From Lachnospiraceae bacterium (lineage in GTDB: Bacteria; Bacillota; Clostridia; Lachnospirales; Lachnospiraceae): 35,800 nt of DNA. The notes under the pieces are model-generated. The model searched no databases and had not been told where the DNA came from. It saw only the letters and a program-made list of their open reading frames with translations. The DNA lies in NCBI GenBank assembly GCA_030531245.1, contig JAUNOA010000018.1, forward strand, positions 1-35,800. The letters are read 5' to 3'. The translations under genes and the position numbers were made by a program. The stretch's first letter is position 1. Each line of letters begins with the position of its first letter. Below are positions 16,090-25,355 of the stretch, in pieces.

Positions 16090-16851
16090 TTATACCTCCC
16101 TGACAGGAATTCCGTTTGCTTTCAGTTCCTGCTTCAGCTCTCTTATACTCACTTCTCCGAAATGGAATATGGAAGCTGCCAGTCCTGCATCCACCTTCGG
16201 CAGCGCCTTGAACAGTCTGACAAAATCCTCTATGCATCCTGCTCCGCCTGACGCAATAACCGGTACTTTTACTATCTCCGTTACTGCTTTCAGCATCTCA
16301 AGGTCGAAACCGCCTTTCACTCCGTCGGTATCAATTGAGTTCAAAACTATTTCTCCGGCTCCCATGGAAACTCCCCTTCTGATCCATTCAAGAGCATCCA
16401 TTCCGGTGTCTTCCCTGCCTCCTTTGGCAAACACATGAAATGATCCGTCTACTCTTTTGGCATCCACGGAGAGCACAACACACTGATCTCCGTAAAGCTT
16501 TGCCGCTTCCTCTATCAGCCCGGGATTCCTTATGGCTCCGGAATTAACGCTTACCTTATCTGCTCCGCAGCTCAATACTCTTTCAAAATCCGCCGTGGTG
16601 TTTATTCCTCCTCCCACCGTCAACGGGATGAATACCTGCCGTGCTGTTTCAATCAGAATATCAGTGAACAGCTTTCTTCCCTCAGCAGACGCCGTAATAT
16701 CATAAAAAACCAGTTCGTCGGCACCGCAGTCGCTGTAAAATCCCGCCAGTTCCACAGGAGAAGACACATCCTTCAGCCCCTGAAAATTAACACCCTTTAC
16801 TACCCTTCCGTCTCTCACATCCAGGCATGGAATTATCCTTTTTGTTATCAT
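16090..16851 (-). CDS. hisF: Imidazole glycerol phosphate synthase cyclase subunit
   Basis: 253 residues, a (beta/alpha)8 barrel beginning [19 protein letters not shown] with catalytic Asp11. The second catalytic Asp is in [12 protein letters not shown], and the phosphate-binding loops AGGAG-like (ASGGAG) are present. It uses ammonia from HisH to form imidazole glycerol phosphate and releases AICAR. The start overlaps the hisA stop by four bases (ATGA), and hisIE starts three bases after its stop. Confidence 0.97.
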   Translation of the reverse strand: MITKRIIPCLDVRDGRVVKGVNFQGLKDVSSPVELAGFYSDCGADELVFYDITASAEGRKLFTDILIETARQVFIPLTVGGGINTTADFERVLSCGADKVSVNSGAIRNPGLIEEAAKLYGDQCVVLSVDAKRVDGSFHVFAKGGREDTGMDALEWIRRGVSMGAGEIVLNSIDTDGVKGGFDLEMLKAVTEIVKVPVIASGGAGCIEDFVRLFKALPKVDAGLAASIFHFGEVSIRELKQELKANGIPVREV

Positions 16852-17561
16852 TCTGCTTCCTCTATTGCTTCCCTGAGATTGATGGCTCCCTCATAGTATG
16901 CCTTTCCTATGATGGCACCGTACAATCCCGCTTTATTCAGATTCCGTACATCATCCATTGATGAAACGCCTCCCGATGCGATGATATTCATCCCGACCGC
17001 AGAAGACAGTTCTTTGTACAGTCCGATGTTCGTCCCTTTCATTGCTCCGTCTCTGGAGATATCCGTGCATATGATAGTATCAACTCCGGCGGCTTCCATT
17101 TTTTTTGCAAAATCAATTGCCTTACAGGAAGTTTTTTCCGTCCATCCCTTTATCGCAACATATCCGTCCCTCAAGTCAATACCGACTGCAACTTTTTTCC
17201 CGAATGTCTCAACGGCCTTCCGTATCAGTTCTTCATTTTCCACGGCAGCGGTCCCGAAAATAATCCGGTCAACCCCTGCGGATATATACCTTTCCGCTGT
17301 TTCTATCGTCCTGATGCCTCCGCCGACTTCAATAAACATGGAACTCGAGTCTTTTATTTTCTTTATAGTTTCTATATTGGAGATCTTTCCTGTCCTGGCA
17401 CCTTCCAGATCAACCACATGCATATGTGTGGCGCCGCAGGCCTCAAAATCCATTGCCACAGCCGATGGATTCTGATTATAGACAGTCATTTTTTCATAAT
17501 CTCCTTTGAAAAGACGCACCGCCTTTCCTGCATAAAGATCAATAGCGGGATAGATCAGCAT
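16848..17561 (-). CDS. hisA: ProFAR isomerase
   Basis: 237 residues, a (beta/alpha)8 barrel related to HisF. It begins LIYPAIDLYAGKAVRL with catalytic Asp8; the partner Asp is in IICTDISRDGAMKGTN. The glycine phosphate loops FIEVGGGIR and IIASGGVS are present. It isomerises ProFAR to PRFAR. It overlaps hisH by seven bases and hisF by four, so translation of the three is coupled. Confidence 0.97.
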   Translation of the reverse strand: MLIYPAIDLYAGKAVRLFKGDYEKMTVYNQNPSAVAMDFEACGATHMHVVDLEGARTGKISNIETIKKIKDSSSMFIEVGGGIRTIETAERYISAGVDRIIFGTAAVENEELIRKAVETFGKKVAVGIDLRDGYVAIKGWTEKTSCKAIDFAKKMEAAGVDTIICTDISRDGAMKGTNIGLYKELSSAVGMNIIASGGVSSMDDVRNLNKAGLYGAIIGKAYYEGAINLREAIEEAE

Positions 17562-18181
17562 TTTTCCTCCTTAAGCTCGCAAAATGCACGCAGTATATTC
17601 AGTCCTGTCTTTCCGCTCTTCTCGGGATGAAACTGACATCCGTACACATTTCCTTTTCTGACTGCAGCAGTCAGATCCGCACTGTATCCGGCAACAGCGA
17701 CAGTATCTTTTTCGCATCCGGATGCAAAGTATGAATGCACGAAGTATACGCAGTCACCTTCCTTTATATACTTAAACAGCGGACAGTCATTCCCCGTAAA
17801 CCTGAGCTCATTCCACCCCATATGAGGGATTTTCAGATCCGGATCTATCACATCCGATATCGGTATGATATCTCCGCTGATAAGCCCGAGACCTCTGTGC
17901 TCTCCGTATTCAAAGCTTCGGTCAAACAAAAGCTGCATCCCCAGACAGATACCCAGTAAAGGTTTGCCTCTTTCGGCAGCCTCGATAACTGTTTTATCCA
18001 TTCCGCTCTCATGCAGTTTTTTTGCGGCATCGGCAAACGCTCCTACTCCCGGAAGCAATACCTGATCGGCTTCCATGATCACGTCCTTGTCATCGGTTAC
18101 CACCGCCTTTTCACCTATTGCTTCAAACGAGCTTTTCAGAGAAAACAGATTTCCGACTCCATAATCAACAATAGCTATCAT
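17555..18181 (-). CDS. hisH: Imidazole glycerol phosphate synthase glutaminase subunit
   Basis: 208 residues, a class I glutamine amidotransferase. The nucleophile is Cys79 in LLGICLGMQLLF, and the His-Glu pair is in CQFHPEKSG (about 184-186). It supplies ammonia to HisF. The start at 18181 overlaps the hisB stop by four bases. Confidence 0.97.
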   Translation of the reverse strand: MIAIVDYGVGNLFSLKSSFEAIGEKAVVTDDKDVIMEADQVLLPGVGAFADAAKKLHESGMDKTVIEAAERGKPLLGICLGMQLLFDRSFEYGEHRGLGLISGDIIPISDVIDPDLKIPHMGWNELRFTGNDCPLFKYIKEGDCVYFVHSYFASGCEKDTVAVAGYSADLTAAVRKGNVYGCQFHPEKSGKTGLNILRAFCELKEEKC

Positions 18182-18768
18182 GCAAGTATTCCTTTCGTTG
18201 ATGAGATATCATCTGCAAATTCAGGATCAATAGCCGCAGCCTTTCTGAGACTTCTTGCCACGGATTTAAAGGCTCCTTCTGCAATATGATGCGAATTGAT
18301 GCCGCACAGCTTGCGGATATGCAGAGTGATTCCTGCGTTTAATGCAAATGCTGTAAAGAATTCACGGATCAGCTCCGTGTCAAAGTCTCCGATCTTTTCG
18401 GTCGGCAGCTCAAGATCAGCCTCGTACCAGCCTCTGCCGGATATATCCGCCGCCGACAGAATAAGTGTCTCATCCATAGGAAGTATACAATCGCCATAAC
18501 GGCATATTCCGGTTTTATTTCCCAGAGCCTCCCTGAATGCCTGACCCAGACAGATACCTATGTCCTCAACCGAATGGTGATCATCCACCTGTGTATCACC
18601 TGTGCAGTTTAATCTCAGATCAAATCTGGAATGTTTTGCGAAAAGTGTGAGCATATGATCCAAAAATCCAACACCGCTGTTTATTTGTGATACTCCGGTT
18701 CCGTCCAGTTCCAGAAACAGTGATATTTTAGTTTCTTTTGTTTCTCTTTTGATCTCTGCTTTTCTCAT
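18178..18768 (-). CDS. hisB: Imidazoleglycerol-phosphate dehydratase
   Basis: 196 residues, the stand-alone dehydratase without the histidinol-phosphatase domain of the enterobacterial fusion. Manganese-binding motifs are seen: FLDHMLTLFAKH, DDHHSVEDIGICLG and, near the C-terminus, GINSHHIAEGAFKS. It starts one base after hisC ends. No histidinol phosphatase (HisK/HisN) is found in the window, so that step must be encoded elsewhere. Confidence 0.97.
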   Translation of the reverse strand: MRKAEIKRETKETKISLFLELDGTGVSQINSGVGFLDHMLTLFAKHSRFDLRLNCTGDTQVDDHHSVEDIGICLGQAFREALGNKTGICRYGDCILPMDETLILSAADISGRGWYEADLELPTEKIGDFDTELIREFFTAFALNAGITLHIRKLCGINSHHIAEGAFKSVARSLRKAAAIDPEFADDISSTKGILA

Positions 18769-18769
18769 A

Positions 18770-19828
18770 TTATTCCCCCATAATCTTTCTTACCGCAGCC
18801 AGAAATGCTTCCATCTGTTCTCTTGTTCCGATCGATATTCTGTTATACTGGCAGATTCTTTCCTTCTTGAAAAAATGTCTCACCAGAACTCCTTCATCCT
18901 TCAGTTTCCGGTACAGCTCACCTCCGTCCATATCCGGAGTCCTTGCAAAAATAAAATTGGCCGATGAGTCCGTAACTTCAAACCCCATCTCCCGCAGCTG
19001 CTGCACAGTATATTCGCGGTTTTTTATAATCTCAAGGCAATTGGCTTTAGTATATTCCTCATCATCCAGAATTGCCGTTCCCAGATACATACTGCAGGAA
19101 TTGACATTATAAGGATTGGTGGAAAACCGGATTGTATTCAGATCGTTTATCAGTTCCCTGCATGCAAATCCCATTCCGAGTCTTGCACCGGCAAAAGATC
19201 TGGATTTGGAAAACGTCTGTGCAACAATCAGATTATCATATTTATGAATAAGTCCTACCGCAGATTCCGCCCCGAAGTCCACATAAGCTTCATCAATCAG
19301 AATCACATTGTCAGGATTGGTCTTCAGTATAGTTTCGATATCGGAAAGCGGCAGTGCGATACCTGTCGGTGCATTCGGATTTGCAATGATGATATTTTTA
19401 TTTATTCCCTTATAATCATCAACATTAATCTTAAAATCCTCAGTAAGAGGTATCTCCTCAAAGGGAACATGATTAAGTGCTGCAAATACCGGATAAAAGC
19501 CATAGGTTATATCCGGAAATGCCAGCGGATGCTCTTCGTCTGCAAAAGCCATAATTGTAAAATTCAGAAGCTCATCCGAACCGTTTACGGCTATAATTTC
19601 ATCCCGGTCAACTCCGTATACCTCCGCAAGCTTGTCTCTTATTATCCCGCACTGCGGATCGCTGTACAGCTGCAGCGGTCTGACATTTTCCACCGTTTTC
19701 ATCGCCTTCGGAGAAGTGGGAAAAGGACTTTCGTTTGTATTCAGCTTCAGATATTTTCTATCCTGAGGCTGTTCTCCGGGAGTATAGGCTTCAAGTTCAC
19801 TGTACTTACCGCTGAAAAATCTGCTCAT
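18770..19828 (-). CDS. hisC: Histidinol-phosphate aminotransferase
   Basis: 352 residues, a fold-type I PLP enzyme. The PLP lysine is Lys208 in AQTFSKSRSFAGARLG. LNTNESPFPTSP near the N-terminus and NPNAPTG are typical of HisC. ATGA overlap with the hisD stop (19825-19828). Confidence 0.96.
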   Translation of the reverse strand: MSRFFSGKYSELEAYTPGEQPQDRKYLKLNTNESPFPTSPKAMKTVENVRPLQLYSDPQCGIIRDKLAEVYGVDRDEIIAVNGSDELLNFTIMAFADEEHPLAFPDITYGFYPVFAALNHVPFEEIPLTEDFKINVDDYKGINKNIIIANPNAPTGIALPLSDIETILKTNPDNVILIDEAYVDFGAESAVGLIHKYDNLIVAQTFSKSRSFAGARLGMGFACRELINDLNTIRFSTNPYNVNSCSMYLGTAILDDEEYTKANCLEIIKNREYTVQQLREMGFEVTDSSANFIFARTPDMDGGELYRKLKDEGVLVRHFFKKERICQYNRISIGTREQMEAFLAAVRKIMGE

Positions 19829-21123
19829 TTTGTTTCTCCTGATTCAGTCTTTTTATTCACACGAATCAATGCGCTTTTACCATGACCCGTAAGTCCCTCC
19901 GCAGAGGCAAATATTCCTATTTTTTCCGCATCCCTTGAAAATGCCTCACGGGTATAGTATGTATACTGTGTTCTTTTAACAAAATCCTCTACGGAAAGCG
20001 GACTTGAAAACCTTGCAGTCCCTCCTGTCGGAAGTGTATGATTTGCTCCGCAGAAATAATCGCCTAAAGCTTCAGGACAGTATTTCCCCAGAAAAACAGA
20101 TCCTGCATTTTTTACTTTCCCCAGATACGCAAAAGGATCATCCATGCAAAGTTCCAGATGCTCGGGAGCGATCTCATTGGCGATTTCTATCGCCGTGTCA
20201 ATGTCATCGGTTATTATGATTTTTCCGTTTACATCTATTGATACCCTGGCTATTTCTTCTCTTTCAAGCTCTGACAGCTGTTTTTCCAGTTCGTCACTGA
20301 CATTAAAGGCAAGTTCGGAACTGTCCGTTATCAGAACAGCCGATGCATTTCTGTCATGCTCTGCCTGAGAAAGGAGATCTGCCGCCACATATGCGGGATT
20401 ACATGTACCATCAGCAACTATAAGTATCTCCGACGGACCTGCTATCATATCGATTGCTACTCTGCCAAAGACCTGGCGCTTTGCCTCTGCTACAAATACA
20501 TTACCCGGCCCGACTATTTTATCGACTTTCGGAACACTCCCGGTTCCGTATGCCAAAGCAGCAACGGCCTGGGCTCCGCCTATCTTAAACACTCTCGACA
20601 CTCCTGCAATTTCCGCCGCCGCAAGAAGCGCCGGAGATATCTTTCCGTCCTTACCGGGAGGAGTCACCATAATTATTTCACTGCATCCGGCAATGTTTGC
20701 AGGTATTGCGTTCATGAGAACCGTTGAAGGATATGCCGCTGTACCTCCCGGAACATATATTCCGACCTTTTCTATCGGGAGTACTCTCTGCCCCGTCACT
20801 ATCCCTTCCGGCTTGTCCAGAATAAATCCGTTATTAAGCTGATGGCTGTGAAATTCTCTGATATTGCCCGCAGCTTCTTTTATCACTTCATAGAGTCCCG
20901 GAGCAATGCTGCCGCGGGCTTCAAGCATCTCTTCTTTGCTGACCTCCAGACTGTTCAGCCTGACTTTATCGAACTGTTCCTCATATCTGAAAAGAGCCGC
21001 GTCACCGTTTTCGGATACATCATTTATTATTTCTCTGACTATGGATGATACATCCTGCTCCGGTACCATTCGTGAAAAGATTCTGCTGTTTTCCACTTCT
21101 CCGTATTTTAATACACTAATCAT
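19825..21123 (-). CDS. hisD: Histidinol dehydrogenase
   Basis: 432 residues, a zinc enzyme making the final two oxidations to histidine. Motifs include VGIYVPGGTAAYPSTVLM, the signature region KIVGPGNVFVAEAKRQVFG, DMIAGPSEILIVAD with SQAEHD, and EIAPEHLEL. CGGAG precedes the ATG at 21123, and the gene begins 38 bases after hisG. Full length for the family. Confidence 0.97.
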   Translation of the reverse strand: MISVLKYGEVENSRIFSRMVPEQDVSSIVREIINDVSENGDAALFRYEEQFDKVRLNSLEVSKEEMLEARGSIAPGLYEVIKEAAGNIREFHSHQLNNGFILDKPEGIVTGQRVLPIEKVGIYVPGGTAAYPSTVLMNAIPANIAGCSEIIMVTPPGKDGKISPALLAAAEIAGVSRVFKIGGAQAVAALAYGTGSVPKVDKIVGPGNVFVAEAKRQVFGRVAIDMIAGPSEILIVADGTCNPAYVAADLLSQAEHDRNASAVLITDSSELAFNVSDELEKQLSELEREEIARVSIDVNGKIIITDDIDTAIEIANEIAPEHLELCMDDPFAYLGKVKNAGSVFLGKYCPEALGDYFCGANHTLPTGGTARFSSPLSVEDFVKRTQYTYYTREAFSRDAEKIGIFASAEGLTGHGKSALIRVNKKTESGETK

Positions 21124-21161
21124 ATCAGTCTCCGAATATCATTATCATTCAACATTTCGTT

Positions 21162-21800
21162 TCAGGCCTTGTTTTCACTGAGCATTTCCAGCTTCTTCCT
21201 GACGTTTTCTATCATTTCCTTTTTAAATTCGTAATTTGCCTTGTTGGCAATCAGTCTTGCGCTGAGATTCGCAATCACGCGGAACTCCCTCATATTATTC
21301 TCTCTGAGTGTGGTTCCGGTTTCCGTTATATCTACTATAACATCAGACAGCCCGACTATAGGTGCAAGCTCTATTGAGCCGTTCAGTTTGATTATGTCCA
21401 CATCTCTTCCGAACTGAGAATAATACTTTGTTGCAATATTGGGGAATTTAGTGGCTACCCTGAGCGTCCTTGTGCAGTCCTCCACATAATCATTAAGGGC
21501 TGATTCGGACATCCTGCAGCATCCAGCCTTCAGATCATACAACTCGTAAACATCCGGTTCGTTTTCCATTATAATATCTTTTCCCGCAACACCTATGTCA
21601 CAGGCACCACGTTCCACATATACCGTTACATCTGACGGCTTGACCCAGAAGTATCTGACTCCGGTTTCTTCATTTTCAAAAAAGAGCTTCCTGCTTTCTT
21701 CAAGAGCTTCGGGACATTCAAAACCGGCTTCGGCAAACATTCCGTAAACCTTTTCTCCCAGGCGCCCTTTGGGAAGGGCTATATTGAGCATCTGTTTCAT
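21162..21800 (-). CDS. hisG: ATP phosphoribosyltransferase, short form
   Basis: 212 residues, the short HisG lacking the C-terminal histidine-sensing ACT-like domain. Seen are IALPKGRLGEK at the N-terminus and the PRPP loop region IVDITETGTTLREN. Short HisG works only with HisZ, which is encoded immediately upstream with an ATGA overlap. GAGGAA precedes the ATG at 21800. Confidence 0.97.
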   Translation of the reverse strand: MKQMLNIALPKGRLGEKVYGMFAEAGFECPEALEESRKLFFENEETGVRYFWVKPSDVTVYVERGACDIGVAGKDIIMENEPDVYELYDLKAGCCRMSESALNDYVEDCTRTLRVATKFPNIATKYYSQFGRDVDIIKLNGSIELAPIVGLSDVIVDITETGTTLRENNMREFRVIANLSARLIANKANYEFKKEMIENVRKKLEMLSENKA

Positions 21801-22735
21801 ACCGTTTCCTCACCTGTTTCAATATTTAAACCGATTTTTTCTTTTGGCAGATAATCCAGCATATCCAGATATACCGCAAATCCTATAGCCGAATCATCTC
21901 TTCCCATTTTTTTAAGCAACCCGTCATACTGACCGCCTGCCAGCACACGGAACGGAATGCCGCTGACAAAACCCCTGAAAACAATACCGTTATAATATGT
22001 CTGGTCATTCACTATAGAGAAATCTATATTAACCATATCTCCGTAACCGTTTTTCTCCAGATCACCGATAAGTTTTTCAAGCTGCCGGAAATATTCATCG
22101 CTGCATCCGAGCTGCCTGAGCTTCGGGAAAACCTCCGAAGGCTTTCCGCTTGTGGAAATAAGTTCCTTTAATCTGTCAGCATTTTCATTGTCTGATATTT
22201 CTGAAATGCCGCTCAGGTTTTTATCCGCAATACATTTCAAAACCGCTCTTTCTTCGTCATCTTCCAAACCCATAGCTTTTACGAACCCTGAAAGAATATC
22301 CAGATGGGAAATCGAAAGAATGCTCTCCGGTGAAATATATCTGAGACTTGCAGCTGCCAGAGAAAGGACTTCGGCCCTGCACTCATCATCTACCTGTCCG
22401 ATACATTCAAGCCCGGTCTGAGTGATCTCACTGAAGCGGTGAGACAGACTGGAAACTCTGTAAACATTCTCATTGTAATAAACCTTATAAAGAGGTTCAT
22501 CACTCAGTCTGCTGCCCTTGACTATGGAGAGTGTCACATCAGGCTTTAATGCCATCAGCTTCCCGTTGGTATCCGTAAAAGTAATTACTGCGTCCGACAC
22601 CAGAAAGCTCTTATTGCGGGCGTAAAAATCGTATTCCTCGAATTTACTCATACTGTAATGTCTGTAACCCTTCTGACTGTACAGCTGTCTTAAAGCAAAT
22701 CCGATTTTTTCTTCATTGGTCAATACATCAATCAT
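21797..22735 (-). CDS. hisZ: HisZ regulatory subunit of ATP phosphoribosyltransferase
   Basis: 312 residues, a histidyl-tRNA-synthetase-like protein that activates short HisG and confers histidine feedback control. Class II motifs are seen: LKPDVTLSIVKGS, YYNENVYRVSS, ITQTGLECIG and the motif-3-like RVLAGGQYDGLLKK. It ends soon after motif 3, shorter than the roughly 390 residues of the Bacillus protein, and it lacks an anticodon-binding domain. It is the first gene of the his operon, with a weak AAGG ribosome site before ATG 22735. Confidence 0.92.
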   Translation of the reverse strand: MIDVLTNEEKIGFALRQLYSQKGYRHYSMSKFEEYDFYARNKSFLVSDAVITFTDTNGKLMALKPDVTLSIVKGSRLSDEPLYKVYYNENVYRVSSLSHRFSEITQTGLECIGQVDDECRAEVLSLAAASLRYISPESILSISHLDILSGFVKAMGLEDDEERAVLKCIADKNLSGISEISDNENADRLKELISTSGKPSEVFPKLRQLGCSDEYFRQLEKLIGDLEKNGYGDMVNIDFSIVNDQTYYNGIVFRGFVSGIPFRVLAGGQYDGLLKKMGRDDSAIGFAVYLDMLDYLPKEKIGLNIETGEETV

Positions 22736-22776
22736 ATCTGAAGCCTTTCGATTTTATCATGTTATATCATGCTATC

Positions 22777-22805
22777 ATGTTATCACTTTAGCTAACTAAA
22801 GTAAA
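22777..22805 (-). promoter_or_regulatory. his operon promoter with TrpR-like palindrome
   Basis: On the minus strand TTTACT (22800-22805) and TAACAT (22777-22782) are 17 bases apart. The spacer is filled by a perfect inverted repeat ACTTTAG-CTAA-CTAAAGT (22785-22802). Its centre resembles operators of TrpR-superfamily repressors, to which the Firmicute histidine regulator YerC/HisR belongs. No T-box or attenuator leader is visible in the 75-base gap, so repression at this site is the likely control. Confidence 0.6.
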
Positions 22806-22810
22806 GTGTT

Positions 22811-23989
22811 TTAATGATGGAAAAGCCGCATTCCTGTAAAAGCCATAACCATGTCATAGCGATCCGCAGTTTCTATAACATTATCATCGCGGATAGATCC
22901 GCCGGGTTCAGCCACGTATTTTACTCCTGACTTTGCCGCACGCTCGATATTATCTCCAAACGGAAAGAACGCATCACTGCCCACTGTCACTCCGGACTGA
23001 GTGGCAATCCATGCCTTTTTATCTTCGGCTGTCAAAACCTCCGGTTTTTTCCTGAAGACCTTCTGCCACTCTCCCTCACATAAAATATCCTCATACTCAT
23101 CCGATATATAGATATCGATTGCGTTGTCACGTTCCGGTCTTTTGAGTCCTTCCGCAAATTCAAGTTCCAGCACCTTCGGATTTCTCCGCAGATACCAGTT
23201 GTCCGCTTTCTGCCCTGCCAGTCTTGTACAATGGATTCTTGACTGCTGTCCGGCCCCTACTCCTATGGCCATTCCGTCTTTAACATAACATACCGAATTT
23301 GACTGGGTATATTTTAATGTGATCAGCGAGATAATCATATCTGTCAGTGCTTCATCAGGGAGCTCTTTGTTTTTTGTAACTATATTGTTGAGCAGTTCTC
23401 TGTCTATCCTGAAATCATTATGTCCCTGTTCAAAAGTGATGCCGAATACATCCTTGCATTCCCTGGGTTCCGGCACATAATCCGGATCTATCTCTACTAC
23501 ATTATAATTTCCTTTTTTCTTGGTTTTCAGAATCTCCAGCGCCTCTTCTGTATATCCGGGCGCGATAATACCATCTGAAACTTCTTTTGACAGATATAGT
23601 GCCGTCGCTCTGTCACAGACATCACTGAGTGCGGCCCAGTCCCCGAAAGAGCACAGTCTGTCGGCTCCTCTGGCACGTATATAAGCGCAGGCCAGCGGTG
23701 AAAGAGGCGCATCTTCTTCAACAAAATACATTTTCCTGTCAGTATCCGACAACGGATAACCGACCGCTGCCCCCGCCGGCGAAACATGCTTAAAGCTTGC
23801 TGCGGATGGCATACCTGTGGCTTCCTTCAGTTCTTTTACCAGCTGCCAGGAGTTCAGGGCATCAAGAAGATTGATATATCCCGGTTTTCCGTTCAATACT
23901 GTTATCGGAAGATCCGAACCGTTTTTCATATATATACTTGCGGGCTTTTGATTTGGATTACATCCGTATTTAAGTTCCATTGCTCTCAT
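22811..23989 (-). CDS. purH: Stand-alone AICAR transformylase (PurH C-terminal domain only)
   Basis: 392 residues corresponding to the formyltransferase half of PurH, without the N-terminal MGS-like IMP cyclohydrolase domain. It begins ELKYGCNPNQKPAS. Catalytic-region motifs are AASFKHVSPAGAAVG (Lys-His pair), YTQSNSVCYVKDGMAIGVGAGQQSR and SDAFFPFGDNIERAA. It formylates AICAR to FAICAR using 10-formyl-THF. GGAGG lies six bases before the ATG at 23989. It is 12 bases after the PurO-like cyclohydrolase, which supplies the missing activity. Confidence 0.94.
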   Translation of the reverse strand: MRAMELKYGCNPNQKPASIYMKNGSDLPITVLNGKPGYINLLDALNSWQLVKELKEATGMPSAASFKHVSPAGAAVGYPLSDTDRKMYFVEEDAPLSPLACAYIRARGADRLCSFGDWAALSDVCDRATALYLSKEVSDGIIAPGYTEEALEILKTKKKGNYNVVEIDPDYVPEPRECKDVFGITFEQGHNDFRIDRELLNNIVTKNKELPDEALTDMIISLITLKYTQSNSVCYVKDGMAIGVGAGQQSRIHCTRLAGQKADNWYLRRNPKVLELEFAEGLKRPERDNAIDIYISDEYEDILCEGEWQKVFRKKPEVLTAEDKKAWIATQSGVTVGSDAFFPFGDNIERAAKSGVKYVAEPGGSIRDDNVIETADRYDMVMAFTGMRLFHH

Positions 23990-24001
23990 GTCTGTCCTCC
24001 T

Positions 24002-24634
24002 TCAGTCTCCCAGATTCTTATTGAACAGTTTTACTGTTCCGCTGTCATATGCATATAACGAAACCTTATTGTCTTCGTTCAGTGATTCCCATACGGTTTC
24101 GGCATCCGGCATGTCAACCTCAACAGGTTCACCGCAGAATGACGGCAGAGGATTTCCGTCCCCTGTATATGTACTGATAAAATATCCTATTCCGTCCTCA
24201 CATCCCTCATAACGAAAAAATTCGCGAACGCATCGTCCGCTTTTTTCTTTAAGTATGGATATATCGAAACTCCCGTCATCCTTAAGAAGTGCGCTGATTC
24301 TCGGAGTATAATTCGGTGCATCCGGTTCGTATTCTCTTGTCATCAGGGCATTTATGAAATCACCCTTTTCAGCTATAGTATCCGTCTGATCCCCATTGGT
24401 GATTACCAGGCCCATATCGGTTTTTCTGACAGGGTGATAAATAATAAGACTCGGATCCTTCATTTTGGATATATCAAATGCCTCTGTCCTGATTCCGTCT
24501 TCTGTCTTCACAAAAATGCGGTTTCTGCTGTTTTCAGAACGTCCCATGATAAAATAAAACACTCTGTTACGCCCGACTACAATACCCCTTCCGGGATATG
24601 GATTGTTTTTCAGTAATTTTTCCAGACTTTGCAT
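24002..24634 (-). CDS. purO: PurO-like IMP cyclohydrolase
   Basis: 210 residues of the archaeal-type IMP cyclohydrolase family, an NTN-hydrolase-like fold that closes FAICAR to IMP. Seen are NPYPGRGIVVGRN near the N-terminus, YFIMGRSENSRNR, and a central NYTPRISALL segment. The assignment rests on these motifs plus its placement directly before a transformylase-only PurH. AGGAGGAG precedes the ATG at 24634. Only 31 bases separate it from the response regulator gene, with no promoter or terminator seen, so the purine pair is probably read through from the murA promoter. Confidence 0.85.
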   Translation of the reverse strand: MQSLEKLLKNNPYPGRGIVVGRNRVFYFIMGRSENSRNRIFVKTEDGIRTEAFDISKMKDPSLIIYHPVRKTDMGLVITNGDQTDTIAEKGDFINALMTREYEPDAPNYTPRISALLKDDGSFDISILKEKSGRCVREFFRYEGCEDGIGYFISTYTGDGNPLPSFCGEPVEVDMPDAETVWESLNEDNKVSLYAYDSGTVKLFNKNLGD

Positions 24635-24665
24635 TTTCTCTCCTCCTAAAAAAGCAAAAAGTACC

Positions 24666-25355
24666 TTATTTAAACCTGTATCCTACTCCCCAAATAGTCT
24701 CTATATAATCCGGATCAGCGGTTGTATCATCCAGCTTCTCGCGGATTTTCTTGATATGTACTGTGACTGTCGCCACATCGTCACCCAAAGATTCCATGCC
24801 CCAGATTTCACGGAAAAGATCCGCTTTACTGTAAACATGATTCGGATGCATAGCAAGGAAAGTCAACAGATCAAATTCCTTTGCGGTAAAGGTCTTCTCC
24901 TCTCCTTCCACCCATACCTTTCTGGCAGTACGGTCTATCTTAAGTCCTCTGATCTCAATGACATCATTAGCCTGCTTTCCCACTCCGGTCAGTCTGTTGA
25001 ATCTTGACATATGCGCCCTGACTCTGGCCACCAGCTCACTCGGTGAGAATGGCTTGGTCATATAATCATCGGCACCGAGTCCCAGAGCACGGATTTTATC
25101 AATATCATCCTTACGTGCGCTGACTACGATAACCGGTATATCCTTTTCCTCACGCACTCTCTTGCATATCTCAAATCCGTCTGCTCCCGGAAGCATGATG
25201 TCAAGAACGAGCAAATCATAATCCTCTTTCAATGCCTTGAGCAGACCCTCATCTCCGTTATTGCAGATTTCCACATCAAAACCCGAAATTTTGAGATAGT
25301 CCCTTTCCAGTTCGGCGATACTCTCTTCATCTTCAACAATCAAAATCTTACTCAT
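24666..25355 (-). CDS. OmpR-family response regulator
   Basis: 229 residues. The receiver domain has acidic pocket VEDEE, phospho-acceptor Asp52 in LLVLDIMLPG, a Ser-Ala switch and Lys in TKPF. A winged-helix DNA-binding domain follows (about 130-227, including FTAKEFDLLTFLAMHPNHVYSKADLFREIWG, positions about 146-176). The start is taken as ATG 25355. A GTG one codon upstream has better spacing from GGAGG and may be used. It overlaps the end of the histidine kinase gene, so the pair is translationally coupled. Confidence 0.93.
   Translation of the reverse strand: MSKILIVEDEESIAELERDYLKISGFDVEICNNGDEGLLKALKEDYDLLVLDIMLPGADGFEICKRVREEKDIPVIVVSARKDDIDKIRALGLGADDYMTKPFSPSELVARVRAHMSRFNRLTGVGKQANDVIEIRGLKIDRTARKVWVEGEEKTFTAKEFDLLTFLAMHPNHVYSKADLFREIWGMESLGDDVATVTVHIKKIREKLDDTTADPDYIETIWGVGYRFK

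Noticed and set aside
16087..16237. N-terminal extension of hisIE
   Set aside because: The extra 50 residues are out-of-frame reading of the hisF end; a strong GGGAGG precedes ATG 16087.
22736..22810. Histidine T-box or leader peptide before hisZ
   Set aside because: The gap is too short, with no run of His codons or T-box motif; a promoter with an operator explains it.
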